NCBI RefSeq assembly: GCF_026240905.1 | Contig: NZ_JAPEVI010000003.1 | Location: 3,472,001-3,536,000, forward strand | Source of the DNA: Roseibium salinum | GTDB taxonomy: Bacteria; Pseudomonadota; Alphaproteobacteria; Rhizobiales; Stappiaceae | Direction: 5' to 3' | DNA: 64,000 nt | Shown here: one piece after another, positions 9,312 to 18,186 of the stretch | How the letters are laid out: each line of letters begins with the position of its first letter | Position numbering within the stretch: the stretch's first letter is position 1 | Translations under genes and position numbers: made by a program | Notes under the pieces: generated by a model | Database searches by the model: none | What the model was told of the DNA's origin: nothing | Seen by the model: only the letters and a program-made list of their open reading frames with translations

Positions 9312-10034
9312 ATGAATGAGATTTTTGACCCACTGACACTTCTCCTCCTGGGACTTGCGGTTTTCATTCTGTTTAAGTTGCGATCCGTGCTGGGCAAACG
9401 CACGGGCAACGAACGTCCGCCCTTCGACCCCTATTCCAAGCCGGAGCAGACAAACGGCAAGGCCAACGGCCAGGACAACGTAATCCAGCTGCCGGACCAG
9501 GTGACGCACCAGCCGGAGCCGGCGGACCAGCGCGGCCGCGGCGGCGACGTCGTGATCGACAAGGTTGCCCCTGCCGGCTCCGCGCTGAACGGCGCCCTGA
9601 AGCGGATCCTCTCCGTCGACCGCAGCTTCGAGCCGGAGCAGTTCGTCGAAGGCGCACGCGCGGCCTATGAAATGATCGTCATGGCCTTTGCCGAGGGCGA
9701 CAAGAAGGCTCTCAAGAACCTTCTGTCCCGGGATGTCTACGAGGGCTTCGTGAGCGCGATCGAAGACCGCGAGAAACGTGGCGAAACCATCGAGTCCACC
9801 TTTGTCGGCATCGACAAGGCCGAGATCGTCGAAGCCGCCCTGAAGGGCACCACTGCCCAGGTGACGGTGAAGATCCACAGCCAGCTGATCTCCGCCACAC
9901 GGAACAAGGAAGGCGAGGTCGTCGACGGCGATCCCGCCAAGGTGACCGAGGTGGTCGATATCTGGACCTTTGCACGGGACACCACCTCCCGCGACCCGAA
10001 CTGGAAGCTGGTCGCAACCGAATCCGCCGAATAG
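9312..10034 (+). CDS. Tim44/TimA family adaptor protein
   Basis: A 240-residue protein with one N-terminal membrane segment (PLTLLLLGLAVFILFKL), a polar linker, and a C-terminal Tim44-like domain (about residues 85-238) containing FVEGARAAYEMIVMAFAEGD and LLSRDVYEGF. The domain is shared with mitochondrial Tim44. Bacterial TimA proteins are thought to tether partners at the inner membrane. Its stop codon overlaps the GTG start of mltA (TAGTG), indicating an operon with mltA, smr and the XRE gene. Confidence 0.9.
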   Translation: MNEIFDPLTLLLLGLAVFILFKLRSVLGKRTGNERPPFDPYSKPEQTNGKANGQDNVIQLPDQVTHQPEPADQRGRGGDVVIDKVAPAGSALNGALKRILSVDRSFEPEQFVEGARAAYEMIVMAFAEGDKKALKNLLSRDVYEGFVSAIEDREKRGETIESTFVGIDKAEIVEAALKGTTAQVTVKIHSQLISATRNKEGEVVDGDPAKVTEVVDIWTFARDTTSRDPNWKLVATESAE

Positions 10035-11266
10035 TGATGCCGCGAAAGGGGCGGACCAAGCGGTCGCCGCTGGCCGCCCTCTTTGCCGTCTTCCAGAAAG
10101 GCGCGGCATATGCCGCGCCGCTTTTCATTGCAGGAGCTGCCACCGCCATGCAGCAAGGCCCGCAGTTTCCGGAACATTTCGAACAGGTTTCCTATGCCCG
10201 TCTTGCCGATTGGGAAAGGGACGATCATTCAGCGGCCCTGGCCGGCTTCCTGCGCTTTTGCGGCAATCCCGGCGCGAACCGTGACGGCCCGGCCGGGCTG
10301 CAAGTGCCCCGGTCCAGCCTCCGGCAGCTCTGCCTGACGGCGGAACTCTTCCGCAACGAGCGGCCCGCCGGTGCCCGGGATTTCTTCGAAACCCATTTCA
10401 CGCCATTCCGGATCACCGAACGGGGCTTCGTGACCGGCTATTTCGAGCCGGAAGTCGCAGCCTCGCGCACGAAAACCGCCGCCTTTCAGGTGCCGCTGCA
10501 CAAGAAACCCGCCGGCCTTGAAACCGTGACCGAAGACAACCGGCCCGGGGACTGGCCGGACGGTCTGAGCCATGGCCGCCGGACCTCGGAACGGTTGACC
10601 CAGTTGCCGGACCGGGCCGCGATCATGGACGGGGCGCTGGACGGCGAAGGGCTCGAGCTGGTCTGGCTCGCGGATCCGGTCGATGCCTTTTTCATCCACG
10701 TCCAGGGCTCGGCCCGCCTGCGCCTTGCCGACGGTTCGGTGATGCGGGTCGGTTATGCGGGCAAGTCCGGCCACCCCTATACCGGCATCGGCCGCTTGCT
10801 GGTCGATCGAGGCGAAGGCACACCGGACGACTTCACCATGGCCGGCCTGCGCCGATGGCTGGCCGAGCATCCGGACCAACGCGATGCCCTGCTGAAGGAA
10901 AACCGTTCCTATATCTTCTTCCGCGAAGTGACCGAAACCGGCCCCGACCAGGGACCCATCGGTGCCGCGGGCGTGCCCCTTACGCCGGGGCGGAGCCTTG
11001 CCGTCGATCCGCGGCATCTTCCCTATGGCGCGCTCATCTACGTCACTTCGTCCTTTGCAGATCCTGAGGACGGCGGCCGGACCTTCGCCCGCCTGATGCT
11101 GGCGGAGGATACCGGATCCGCAATCAGGGGCCCTGCGCGTGGTGATATTTTCATCGGCTCCGGACAGGCGGCCGGCGACGTGGCGGGAGATATTCACCAC
11201 CAGGCGGCGTTCACGGTTCTGGTCCCGAACTTGATGCTTCCGGCTGCAACGGCGGTGACGGACTGA
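10034..11266 (+). CDS. mltA: Membrane-bound lytic murein transglycosylase A
   Basis: A 410-residue protein with an N-terminal hydrophobic export segment (AAYAAPLFIAGAATA). The MltA domain follows (FVTGYFEPEVAASRT, DAFFIHVQGSARLRL, YAGKSGHPYTGIG), then a C-terminal 3D domain with the conserved aspartates (LAVDPRHLPYGALIYV, LAEDTGSAIRGPARGDIFIG). It cleaves glycan strands of peptidoglycan to 1,6-anhydro ends. Translation may begin at the GTG overlapping the previous stop or at the ATG three bases later. No clear lipobox cysteine is visible, so anchoring may be by the signal segment only. Confidence 0.94.
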   Translation: MMPRKGRTKRSPLAALFAVFQKGAAYAAPLFIAGAATAMQQGPQFPEHFEQVSYARLADWERDDHSAALAGFLRFCGNPGANRDGPAGLQVPRSSLRQLCLTAELFRNERPAGARDFFETHFTPFRITERGFVTGYFEPEVAASRTKTAAFQVPLHKKPAGLETVTEDNRPGDWPDGLSHGRRTSERLTQLPDRAAIMDGALDGEGLELVWLADPVDAFFIHVQGSARLRLADGSVMRVGYAGKSGHPYTGIGRLLVDRGEGTPDDFTMAGLRRWLAEHPDQRDALLKENRSYIFFREVTETGPDQGPIGAAGVPLTPGRSLAVDPRHLPYGALIYVTSSFADPEDGGRTFARLMLAEDTGSAIRGPARGDIFIGSGQAAGDVAGDIHHQAAFTVLVPNLMLPAATAVTD

Positions 11267-11269
11267 ACG

Positions 11270-11839
11270 ATGGCGAAGCGGGGCAAAAAAGGGACACTGT
11301 CGCCGGAAGACCGGGACCTGTGGGGCAAGGTCACCAGAACGCTGACCCCGCTGCACCCGGACCGGGCAAAGGCCATCGAGGACGAGCTTGCCAAAGCCGT
11401 CGAGGCGCCGCGGAACGACAGCGTAAAGACACCGGCCACGGCCACCGCCATCAAGGCGCCGTCACCGGCCACGCAGCCGCCCGCGCCCCTGCCGATGCAC
11501 CACCTGGAACACCGTTACCGCAGAAAGCTCATCCGCGGCGTGAAGACGATCGACGCCCGGATCGACCTGCACGGCCTCACCCAGCACCAGGCCCACGACC
11601 GGCTCCGCGGCTTCCTCTACCAGGCCCAGGCGCGCCAGGCCAAGGTGGTCCTGGTGATCACCGGCAAGGGAGGAGGCCCGGAACAAGCCTATATGGACGA
11701 GCGGGGAATTTTGCGCAGAATGGTGCCGCAATGGCTGTCGATGCCTGACCTGCGTTCCGTCGTGATCGGCTACGAGGAAGCGCATGCCAGCCATGGAGGG
11801 GCAGGGGCGCTTTACGTCCGCATTCGGAGAAAAAGGTAG
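11270..11839 (+). CDS. Smr domain protein
   Basis: A 189-residue protein with a charged, disordered N-terminal half and a C-terminal Smr (MutS2-related) domain from about residue 95. The domain shows its two diagnostic motifs, IDLHGLTQ and VITGKGGG. Smr domains have nicking endonuclease or RNA-cleavage activity in some proteins. It starts four bases after mltA and ends five bases before the XRE gene, so it belongs to the same operon. In Hyphomicrobiales the tim44-mltA-smr-XRE order is widely conserved. Confidence 0.93.
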   Translation: MAKRGKKGTLSPEDRDLWGKVTRTLTPLHPDRAKAIEDELAKAVEAPRNDSVKTPATATAIKAPSPATQPPAPLPMHHLEHRYRRKLIRGVKTIDARIDLHGLTQHQAHDRLRGFLYQAQARQAKVVLVITGKGGGPEQAYMDERGILRRMVPQWLSMPDLRSVVIGYEEAHASHGGAGALYVRIRRKR

Positions 11840-11843
11840 GGCC

Positions 11844-12215
11844 GTGACACCGCTTGGCGCAAAGATCCGGGAACTGAGGGCGAAACGGGACGTGTCGCTG
11901 AAGGAAATGGCCGCGGCGCTGTCGGTCTCCAGCGCGTATCTCTCCGCGCTCGAACACGGCAAGCGCGGCAAACCCACATGGTTCCTGGTGCAGCGGATCA
12001 TCACCTATTTCAACGTCATCTGGGACGAGGCGGAAGAAATCCAGCGCCTTGCGGAACTCTCCGACCCGCGGGTGGTCATCGACACGGCGGGCATGCACCC
12101 GAGGGCGACCGAACTGGCCAACCAGCTCGCGCTCAAGATCGGCGGCCTGTCGGAAGAATCCCTCAACACGCTCCTGCACCAGCTCCGGGTGGCTGCGGCC
12201 AAGGATGACATTTAG
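11844..12215 (+). CDS. XRE family helix-turn-helix regulator
   Basis: A 123-residue protein starting with GTG at 11844, just after the smr stop and behind an AGGTAGGG ribosome binding site. The Cro/CI-type helix-turn-helix lies at residues 5-60: LGAKIRELRAKRDVSLKEMA, then SVSSAYLSALEHGKRGKPT. The C-terminal half is helical. It is the last gene of the tim44-mltA-smr operon. Its targets are not evident. Because the operon position is conserved, a role with cell-envelope genes is possible but unproven. Confidence 0.88.
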   Translation: MTPLGAKIRELRAKRDVSLKEMAAALSVSSAYLSALEHGKRGKPTWFLVQRIITYFNVIWDEAEEIQRLAELSDPRVVIDTAGMHPRATELANQLALKIGGLSEESLNTLLHQLRVAAAKDDI

Positions 12216-12315
12216 GGCCGGACCCGACCGGGGGAGCCAAAAGGATTTACCTGTCCTTATTTCGCGACATCTGTATAACCAGCCCTGACGCTTTTGAACG
12301 GAATTCTTGACCAGC

Positions 12316-15150
12316 ATGAGACTTTCCCAGGAAGAAATCGCCGGCCTGATCGATACGGATGCCCTGAAGGAACGCCTGACCGCCCTCACGTCGAAGAACG
12401 ACGGTGACGGCTGGGACATGAAGGTCCGCTCCGCGGTGCTGGCCGAGTTGAAGTCGACCGTGAAAGCCGCCCGGGAGAACGTCGAAGCCCTGCTCAACGA
12501 GGATGGCGGCGGGCTGCTTTGTGCCGCGCGCCTATCGTCCATCCAGGACGAGCTGATCCGGGTGATCTACGATTTCGCCCTTCACCACGTCTACCGGGTC
12601 AAGAATCCTTCGGCTGCCGAGCGCATGTCGATCGCCGCCGTCGGCGGCTATGGCCGCGGAACCCTGGCGCCGGAATCCGACATCGATCTGCTGTTCATCC
12701 TGCCCTACAAGCAGACGCCCTGGGGCGAGCAGGTGGTCGAATACATTCTCTACATGCTCTGGGACCTCGGCTTCAAGGTCGGCCACGCGACGCGGAACAT
12801 CGACGAATGCATCCGGCTCGCCCGCGCGGACATGACGATCCGCACCGCCATCCTCGAAGCCCGCTACGTGTGGGGCGACCGGCCGCTTTACGACGAACTG
12901 GTGCAGCGCTTCGATACGGAAGTGGTCGAGGGAACCAGTTCGGAATTCATCGCCGCGAAGCTGCAGGAAAGAGATGAGCGCCACCAGCGCCAGGGCATGT
13001 CCCGCTATCTCGTCGAGCCGAACATCAAGGAAGGCAAGGGGGGCCTGCGCGACCTCAACACCCTGTTCTGGATCGCCAAGTACCATTACCGGGTCAACAG
13101 GCAGTCGGAGCTGGTCAAGAAGGGCGTTCTGACCCGTTCCGAATACAAGAGATTCAAAAAATCCGAGGACTTCCTCTGGGCCGTGCGCTGCCACCTGCAT
13201 TTCCTGACCTCACGCCCGGAAGAGCGCCTGTCCTTCGACGTGCAGCGGGAGATCGCGATCCGGCTGGGCTATACCCAGCATCCCGGCATGAAGGATGTCG
13301 AGCGGTTCATGAAGCATTATTTCCTGGTGGCCAAGGACGTCGGCGATCTGACCCGCATCCTCTGTGCCGCCCTGGAGGAGGAGCACGTCAAGGAGCCGCG
13401 CGGCAAGGGCCTGAGCGGAATGATGCGCCGGCTGCGCAAGGGGCGCTTGTCCGGCGCTCTCAAGACGGTGGACGGGGCACCGGACTTCGTGGTCGAAAAC
13501 AACCGCCTCAATGCAGCTTCCCCCACGATCTTCGAAAGCGACCCGACCAACCTCCTCAGGGCGTTCCAGATTGCCGACAAGCACGAATACAACATGCATC
13601 CGCAACTCACGCGGCTGATGCGTCATTCCCTGAAGCTTGTCGATGCCAATGTGCGCAACGATCCGGAAGCCAACCGCCTGTTCCTGTCGATCCTGACATC
13701 CCGGCATTTTCCCGAAAAAACCCTGCGAAAGATGAACGAGACCGGCCTTCTCGGCCGTTTCGTGCCCGAATTCGGCAAGGTCGTCGCGATGATGCAGTTC
13801 AACATGTATCACCACTACACGGTCGACGAGCACCTGATCCGCTCGATTGGTGTTCTGGCCGATATCGAACGGGGCGATTCCGGCGACGACCATCCCCTGG
13901 CCACCGATCTGATCCTGACCCTGCAGAACCGCAAGGTTCTCTACGTCGCGATGTTCCTGCACGACATCGCCAAGGGCCGGCCGGAAGACCATTCCATTGC
14001 CGGGGCCAGGATCGCCCGCAAACTCTGCCCGCGCTTCGGACTGAACGATGCGGAAACGGAGACCGTCGCCTGGCTGATCGAGCACCATCTGGAGATGAGC
14101 ACCATCGCCCAGTCGCGCGATCTGTCGGACCGCAAGACCATTACCGATTTCGCCCAGACCGTTCAGTCGCTCGAGCGGCTGAAACTGCTGCTCATCCTGA
14201 CAGTTGCCGACATCCGGGCGGTGGGCCCAGGCGTCTTCAACGGCTGGAAAGGCCAGTTGCTGAGGACGCTCTATTACGCCAGCGAACCGCACCTGACCGG
14301 CGGCCACACCAAGCTTTCCCACAACCAGACCATCGTGAAGGCCAAGGAAGACCTCAGCGCCAGGCTCCAGCACTGGCCCGACGAAGCCAGGTCCGGTTAT
14401 CTCAACCGGCACTACCCGGCCTACTGGCTCCGCACCGAACCGGACCGGCTCGCGGCGCACGCGGAGCTGCTTCACGAGGCGGATCAGGAGGGCAAGCACC
14501 TGGCGTTCCAGGTCGTTCCCCGGGCATTCGAAGGGGTGACGGAGCTGACGATCTTCGCGCCGGATCACCCGAGGCTGCTCTCTGTCATCGCCGGGGCCTG
14601 CCATGCCACCGGTGCCAATATCGTCGATGCGCAGATCGACACCACGACCGACGGCTTTGCCCTCGACACGATCTTCATCGGGCGGGAACTGCCGGGCGAC
14701 AAGGACGAGCGCCGGCGCGGCGAGCGGATCACGCGGCTGATCGAGGCCACATTGCGCGGCGAGGAACGCCTGCCCGACCCGATCGCGCGAAAATCCTCCG
14801 TCAAGGGCCGGATGAAGGCGTTCAAGGTCGCCACCGAAGTGCTTGTCAACAATGCGCTGTCCGATGACTACACGGTTCTGGAAATTTCCGGTCTGGACCG
14901 GCCGGGCCTGCTTTTCGACCTCACCCGCAGCATTGCCACGCTCAACCTGAATATCGGCTCCGCCCATATTTCCACCTTCGGCGAGAAAGTGGTCGACGTG
15001 TTCTACGTGACGGATCTGACCGGGCAGAAGATTGCCAATATCGGCCGGCAGGACATCATCCGGGAACGTCTGGCCAACGCCGTGGAAGGGAACGTGGAGC
15101 TGGATCCGGCGGCGCCGGTCGCCCGCAAAGCGCAACGCCAAGCGTCCTGA
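12316..15150 (+). CDS. glnD: Bifunctional PII uridylyltransferase/uridylyl-removing enzyme
   Basis: A 944-residue protein with the complete GlnD layout. The nucleotidyltransferase motif GGYGRGTLAPESDIDLLF lies at about residues 110-127. The HD hydrolase motif LHDIAKGRPEDHS is near residue 548. Two ACT glutamine-sensing domains follow, from about 741 (LTIFAPDHPRLLSVIAG) and 853 (LEISGLDRPGLLFDL). GlnD adds UMP to PII proteins when glutamine is low and removes it when glutamine is high. The ATG at 12316 is preferred; an in-frame TTG at 12307 lies behind a GGA and cannot be excluded. It is followed by murJ and trpS. Confidence 0.97.
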   Translation: MRLSQEEIAGLIDTDALKERLTALTSKNDGDGWDMKVRSAVLAELKSTVKAARENVEALLNEDGGGLLCAARLSSIQDELIRVIYDFALHHVYRVKNPSAAERMSIAAVGGYGRGTLAPESDIDLLFILPYKQTPWGEQVVEYILYMLWDLGFKVGHATRNIDECIRLARADMTIRTAILEARYVWGDRPLYDELVQRFDTEVVEGTSSEFIAAKLQERDERHQRQGMSRYLVEPNIKEGKGGLRDLNTLFWIAKYHYRVNRQSELVKKGVLTRSEYKRFKKSEDFLWAVRCHLHFLTSRPEERLSFDVQREIAIRLGYTQHPGMKDVERFMKHYFLVAKDVGDLTRILCAALEEEHVKEPRGKGLSGMMRRLRKGRLSGALKTVDGAPDFVVENNRLNAASPTIFESDPTNLLRAFQIADKHEYNMHPQLTRLMRHSLKLVDANVRNDPEANRLFLSILTSRHFPEKTLRKMNETGLLGRFVPEFGKVVAMMQFNMYHHYTVDEHLIRSIGVLADIERGDSGDDHPLATDLILTLQNRKVLYVAMFLHDIAKGRPEDHSIAGARIARKLCPRFGLNDAETETVAWLIEHHLEMSTIAQSRDLSDRKTITDFAQTVQSLERLKLLLILTVADIRAVGPGVFNGWKGQLLRTLYYASEPHLTGGHTKLSHNQTIVKAKEDLSARLQHWPDEARSGYLNRHYPAYWLRTEPDRLAAHAELLHEADQEGKHLAFQVVPRAFEGVTELTIFAPDHPRLLSVIAGACHATGANIVDAQIDTTTDGFALDTIFIGRELPGDKDERRRGERITRLIEATLRGEERLPDPIARKSSVKGRMKAFKVATEVLVNNALSDDYTVLEISGLDRPGLLFDLTRSIATLNLNIGSAHISTFGEKVVDVFYVTDLTGQKIANIGRQDIIRERLANAVEGNVELDPAAPVARKAQRQAS

Positions 15151-15180
15151 ACAGGATCGTCACTCGGAGCCCGCCTGGAA

Positions 15181-16743
15181 ATGAGTCTTGTCCGCAATTT
15201 CGCAACGGTCGGTGGCGCGACCCTCCTGAGCCGCCTTCTCGGCTTCGTCCGGGACGTTCTGCTGGCGGCGGCCGTCGGGACGGGGCCCGTCGCCGACGCC
15301 TTCGTGGTGGCCTTCCGCCTGCCGAACCTCTTCCGGCGGCTGTTCGCGGAAGGCGCCTTCAACTCGGCCTTCATTCCGCTTTTCGGACGGGCGGTCGAAG
15401 AGGAGGGTGAGGACGGCGCGAAAAAATTCGCCGGGGAAATCGGCTCGGCGCTGCTGTTCTGCCTGCTGATCCTGACGGCGCTGGCCCAGATATTCATGCC
15501 CGCCGTGGTCTGGGCGCTGGCGCCCGGTTTTCTGGGCGATCCGGAAAAGTTCGATCTCACCGTGCTCATGTCGCGGATCGCTTTTCCCTATCTCATCTTC
15601 ATGTCGCTGCTGGCCTTCATCGGCGGCATGCTGAACACCTATGGCCGCTTCGCGGCCGCCGCCTTCGCCCCTGTCATGCTCAACGTGGTGATGAGCATCG
15701 TCCTTGCCGGCGTGCTGATGCTCGGCGTCGGTGACCCCACCATGCTCGGCGTCATTCTGGCGGTAGGCGTCACCGTGGGGGGCGTCGTGCAGCTGGTGGT
15801 CGTGATCATCGATCTAAAGCGGCTCGGTTTCCGAATTCCCGTGGTCCGTCCCCGCTTCACGAAGTCGACCCGGCGCCTTCTTGCTCTCGGCATTCCCGGC
15901 GTTATTGCCGGCGGCGTTACGCAGATCAATATCGCCGTGGGACAGATCATCGCGTCGCTTCAGGACGGCGCGAATGCCATGCTCTATTTTGCCGACCGGC
16001 TCTACCAGCTGCCGCTCGGCGTGATCGGTATTGCCATCGGCGTGGTGCTGCTGCCGAGCCTGACGCGGCAGTTGCGGGCCGGCCATGCGGCCGCCTACCA
16101 GCACAGTCTCAACAGAGCCATGGAGTTCGCCCTGGTGCTCACCCTGCCGGCCGCAGTGGCGCTGGCCGTCATTCCCCATGAAATCGTCTCGGTCCTGTTC
16201 CAGCGCGTGCGCTTCGATGCGGCCGCCGTCGACGGGACGGCCGCGGCGCTGACGGCCTTTGCCTTCGGCCTGCCGGCCTTCGTACTCAACAAGGTTTTCT
16301 CACCCGGCTATTTCGCCCGCGAGGACACCAGGACACCTATGATCTTCGCCAGCATCGGCATGGTGGTGAATGTCGTACTGTCGATCGCGCTGTTTCCGGT
16401 GATGAAACATGTCGGCATAGCGCTGGCAACGACGCTGGCCGGCTGGGTGAATACCGGCCTGCTGATTATCGTTCTGTGGCAGCGCGGCCATTTTGCGCCG
16501 GATCTCAAGCTCCTGCGCCGGCTGGTGCTGGTGCTCCTGGCAAGCCTCGCCATGGGCGTCAGCATCTACTTCGCCGCCGGGCTCCTCAGCGCATATCTCA
16601 CCGACCCGTTGCTGGCCGTCCGGGCGGCAAGTCTCGTCCTGCTCGTGCTGATCGGCATGGTCACGTTCAGCATCTTTACCCAGCTCAGCGGCGGCGCGGA
16701 CCTGACCGGAATGCTGAAAGCGTTGACACGGCGCAACACATGA
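15181..16743 (+). CDS. murJ: Lipid II flippase MurJ (MviN)
   Basis: A 520-residue membrane protein with about 14 helices. The N-terminus SLVRNFATVGGATLLSRLLG and the following RDVLLAAAVGTGPVADAFVV, FRLPNLFRRLFAEGAFNSAF are diagnostic of MurJ/MviN, including the arginines and acidic residue lining the substrate cavity. MurJ moves lipid-linked peptidoglycan precursor across the inner membrane. It starts 30 bases after glnD, an order (glnD-murJ-trpS) common in rhizobia, so it is probably cotranscribed. Confidence 0.97.
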   Translation: MSLVRNFATVGGATLLSRLLGFVRDVLLAAAVGTGPVADAFVVAFRLPNLFRRLFAEGAFNSAFIPLFGRAVEEEGEDGAKKFAGEIGSALLFCLLILTALAQIFMPAVVWALAPGFLGDPEKFDLTVLMSRIAFPYLIFMSLLAFIGGMLNTYGRFAAAAFAPVMLNVVMSIVLAGVLMLGVGDPTMLGVILAVGVTVGGVVQLVVVIIDLKRLGFRIPVVRPRFTKSTRRLLALGIPGVIAGGVTQINIAVGQIIASLQDGANAMLYFADRLYQLPLGVIGIAIGVVLLPSLTRQLRAGHAAAYQHSLNRAMEFALVLTLPAAVALAVIPHEIVSVLFQRVRFDAAAVDGTAAALTAFAFGLPAFVLNKVFSPGYFAREDTRTPMIFASIGMVVNVVLSIALFPVMKHVGIALATTLAGWVNTGLLIIVLWQRGHFAPDLKLLRRLVLVLLASLAMGVSIYFAAGLLSAYLTDPLLAVRAASLVLLVLIGMVTFSIFTQLSGGADLTGMLKALTRRNT

Positions 16744-16865
16744 GCGCGAAACGCGGGATTTCCTACGTTTCGCGCTTGCATCAAAGCCCTGCGGGACTTA
16801 CACCCGGCGCGCCCAAATGTTCACAGCGCCCTTCCAACCGGCCGCACCAATCAAAGGGATCTTAA

Positions 16866-17945
16866 ATGGCGGAGTTCCAGCCCCGTGTCTTTTCCGGCGT
16901 CCAGCCGACCGGCAATCTTCATCTTGGCAACTACCTGGGCGCGGTTTCGCGCTGGGTGCCGTTGCAGGATCAGATGCCGACCATCTTCTGCGTCGTCGAC
17001 TCCCATGCCATTACCGCCGGATTTCCGGATCCGGAGGAGCTGACCAATGCAACGCGGGAAGTGACCGCCGCCTACATGGCGGCCGGCATCGATCCGAAGA
17101 AATCCATCATCTTCAACCAGAGCCAGGTCCGCGAACATGCGGAACTCGCCTGGATCTTCAACTGCGTGGCGCGGATGGGCTGGCTCAACCGCATGACACA
17201 GTTCAAGGAAAAGGCCGGCAAGAACAGGGAGAACGCCTCCGTCGGCCTGTTCGCCTATCCCAACCTGATGGCCGCCGACATCCTGGCGTACCGGGCAACC
17301 CATGTGCCGGTCGGCGACGACCAGAAGCAGCATCTGGAACTGACCCGCGACATCGCCGCAAAGTTCAACAACGACTTCGGCGACCGGATCAAGGACTTAG
17401 GCATCGGCGTGCCGAACCCGACACCGTCCAACGAGCTGCCGGAATATCTCTATTTCCCGATGACCGAGCCGATGATCGCCGGCCCGGCCACGCGGATCAT
17501 GTCGCTGCGCGACGGCACCAAGAAGATGTCGAAGTCCGACCCGTCGGACCTGTCGCGCATCAACCTGACCGACGATGCGGACACGATCGCCAAGAAGGTG
17601 AAGAAGGCCAAGACCGACCCGGATGCCCTGCCGAGCGAAGTGGCCGGCCTGGAAGACCGCCCGGAAGCGGACAATCTCGTCGGCATCTACGCAGCGATTG
17701 CCGGGCGCACGAAGGAAGAGGTCCTGAAGGATTTCGGCGGACAACAGTTCTCCACCTTCAAACCCGCGCTCGCCGAACTGGCGGTTTCCACGCTGTCGCC
17801 GATGACCGACGAGATGCGCCGTCTGATGGACGACAAGGCCCAGATCGATGCGGTTCTGAAAGACGGGGTGGAAAAGGCCTCGGCGATCGCCGAACCGATC
17901 CTGAAGGACGTGCGTAGGATCATCGGTTTTCTGGACGTCCGGTAA
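16866..17945 (+). CDS. trpS: Tryptophanyl-tRNA synthetase
   Basis: A 359-residue class I aminoacyl-tRNA synthetase. The HIGH-type signature appears as [14 protein letters not shown] near the N-terminus, and the KMSKS loop as [11 protein letters not shown] near residue 220. Length fits bacterial TrpS. It charges tRNA-Trp in the cytoplasm. A GC-rich inverted repeat about 65 bases downstream may end the glnD-murJ-trpS transcript. Confidence 0.98.
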   Translation: MAEFQPRVFSGVQPTGNLHLGNYLGAVSRWVPLQDQMPTIFCVVDSHAITAGFPDPEELTNATREVTAAYMAAGIDPKKSIIFNQSQVREHAELAWIFNCVARMGWLNRMTQFKEKAGKNRENASVGLFAYPNLMAADILAYRATHVPVGDDQKQHLELTRDIAAKFNNDFGDRIKDLGIGVPNPTPSNELPEYLYFPMTEPMIAGPATRIMSLRDGTKKMSKSDPSDLSRINLTDDADTIAKKVKKAKTDPDALPSEVAGLEDRPEADNLVGIYAAIAGRTKEEVLKDFGGQQFSTFKPALAELAVSTLSPMTDEMRRLMDDKAQIDAVLKDGVEKASAIAEPILKDVRRIIGFLDVR

Positions 17946-18010
17946 CGCGGCGCCGGCCAGAGGCGCATCGCTGCGCATCTTCGGAAAAAGCTTCTACGCG
18001 ACAAGATTGC

Positions 18011-18033
18011 AAGACGGGCCGAGTGCCCGTCTT
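18011..18033 (+). terminator. Inverted repeat after trpS, possible terminator
   Basis: A perfect 9-base stem (AAGACGGGC / GCCCGTCTT) with a five-base loop lies 65 bases beyond the trpS stop. There is only a short T stretch after it (GCCGTTT), so it would be a weak intrinsic terminator. Confidence 0.5.
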
Positions 18034-18186
18034 GCCGTTTGTGGCTGCACACGCCGAGCCGAATAGCGGGCATATTCCGCCAGGGCCCTGCCGGGACTTG
18101 CAATTTTTACCGGTTGTCGGGGCAAGTGAAACGGTTTTTCAAAGTTTAAGCGTCACTCTCTCACCAACGGGGTCTTGTAGAGAGTA

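Noticed and set aside
13210..15141. A 643-codon open frame opposite glnD
   Set aside because: Shadow of a GC-rich gene; the composition is unlike real proteins of the window.
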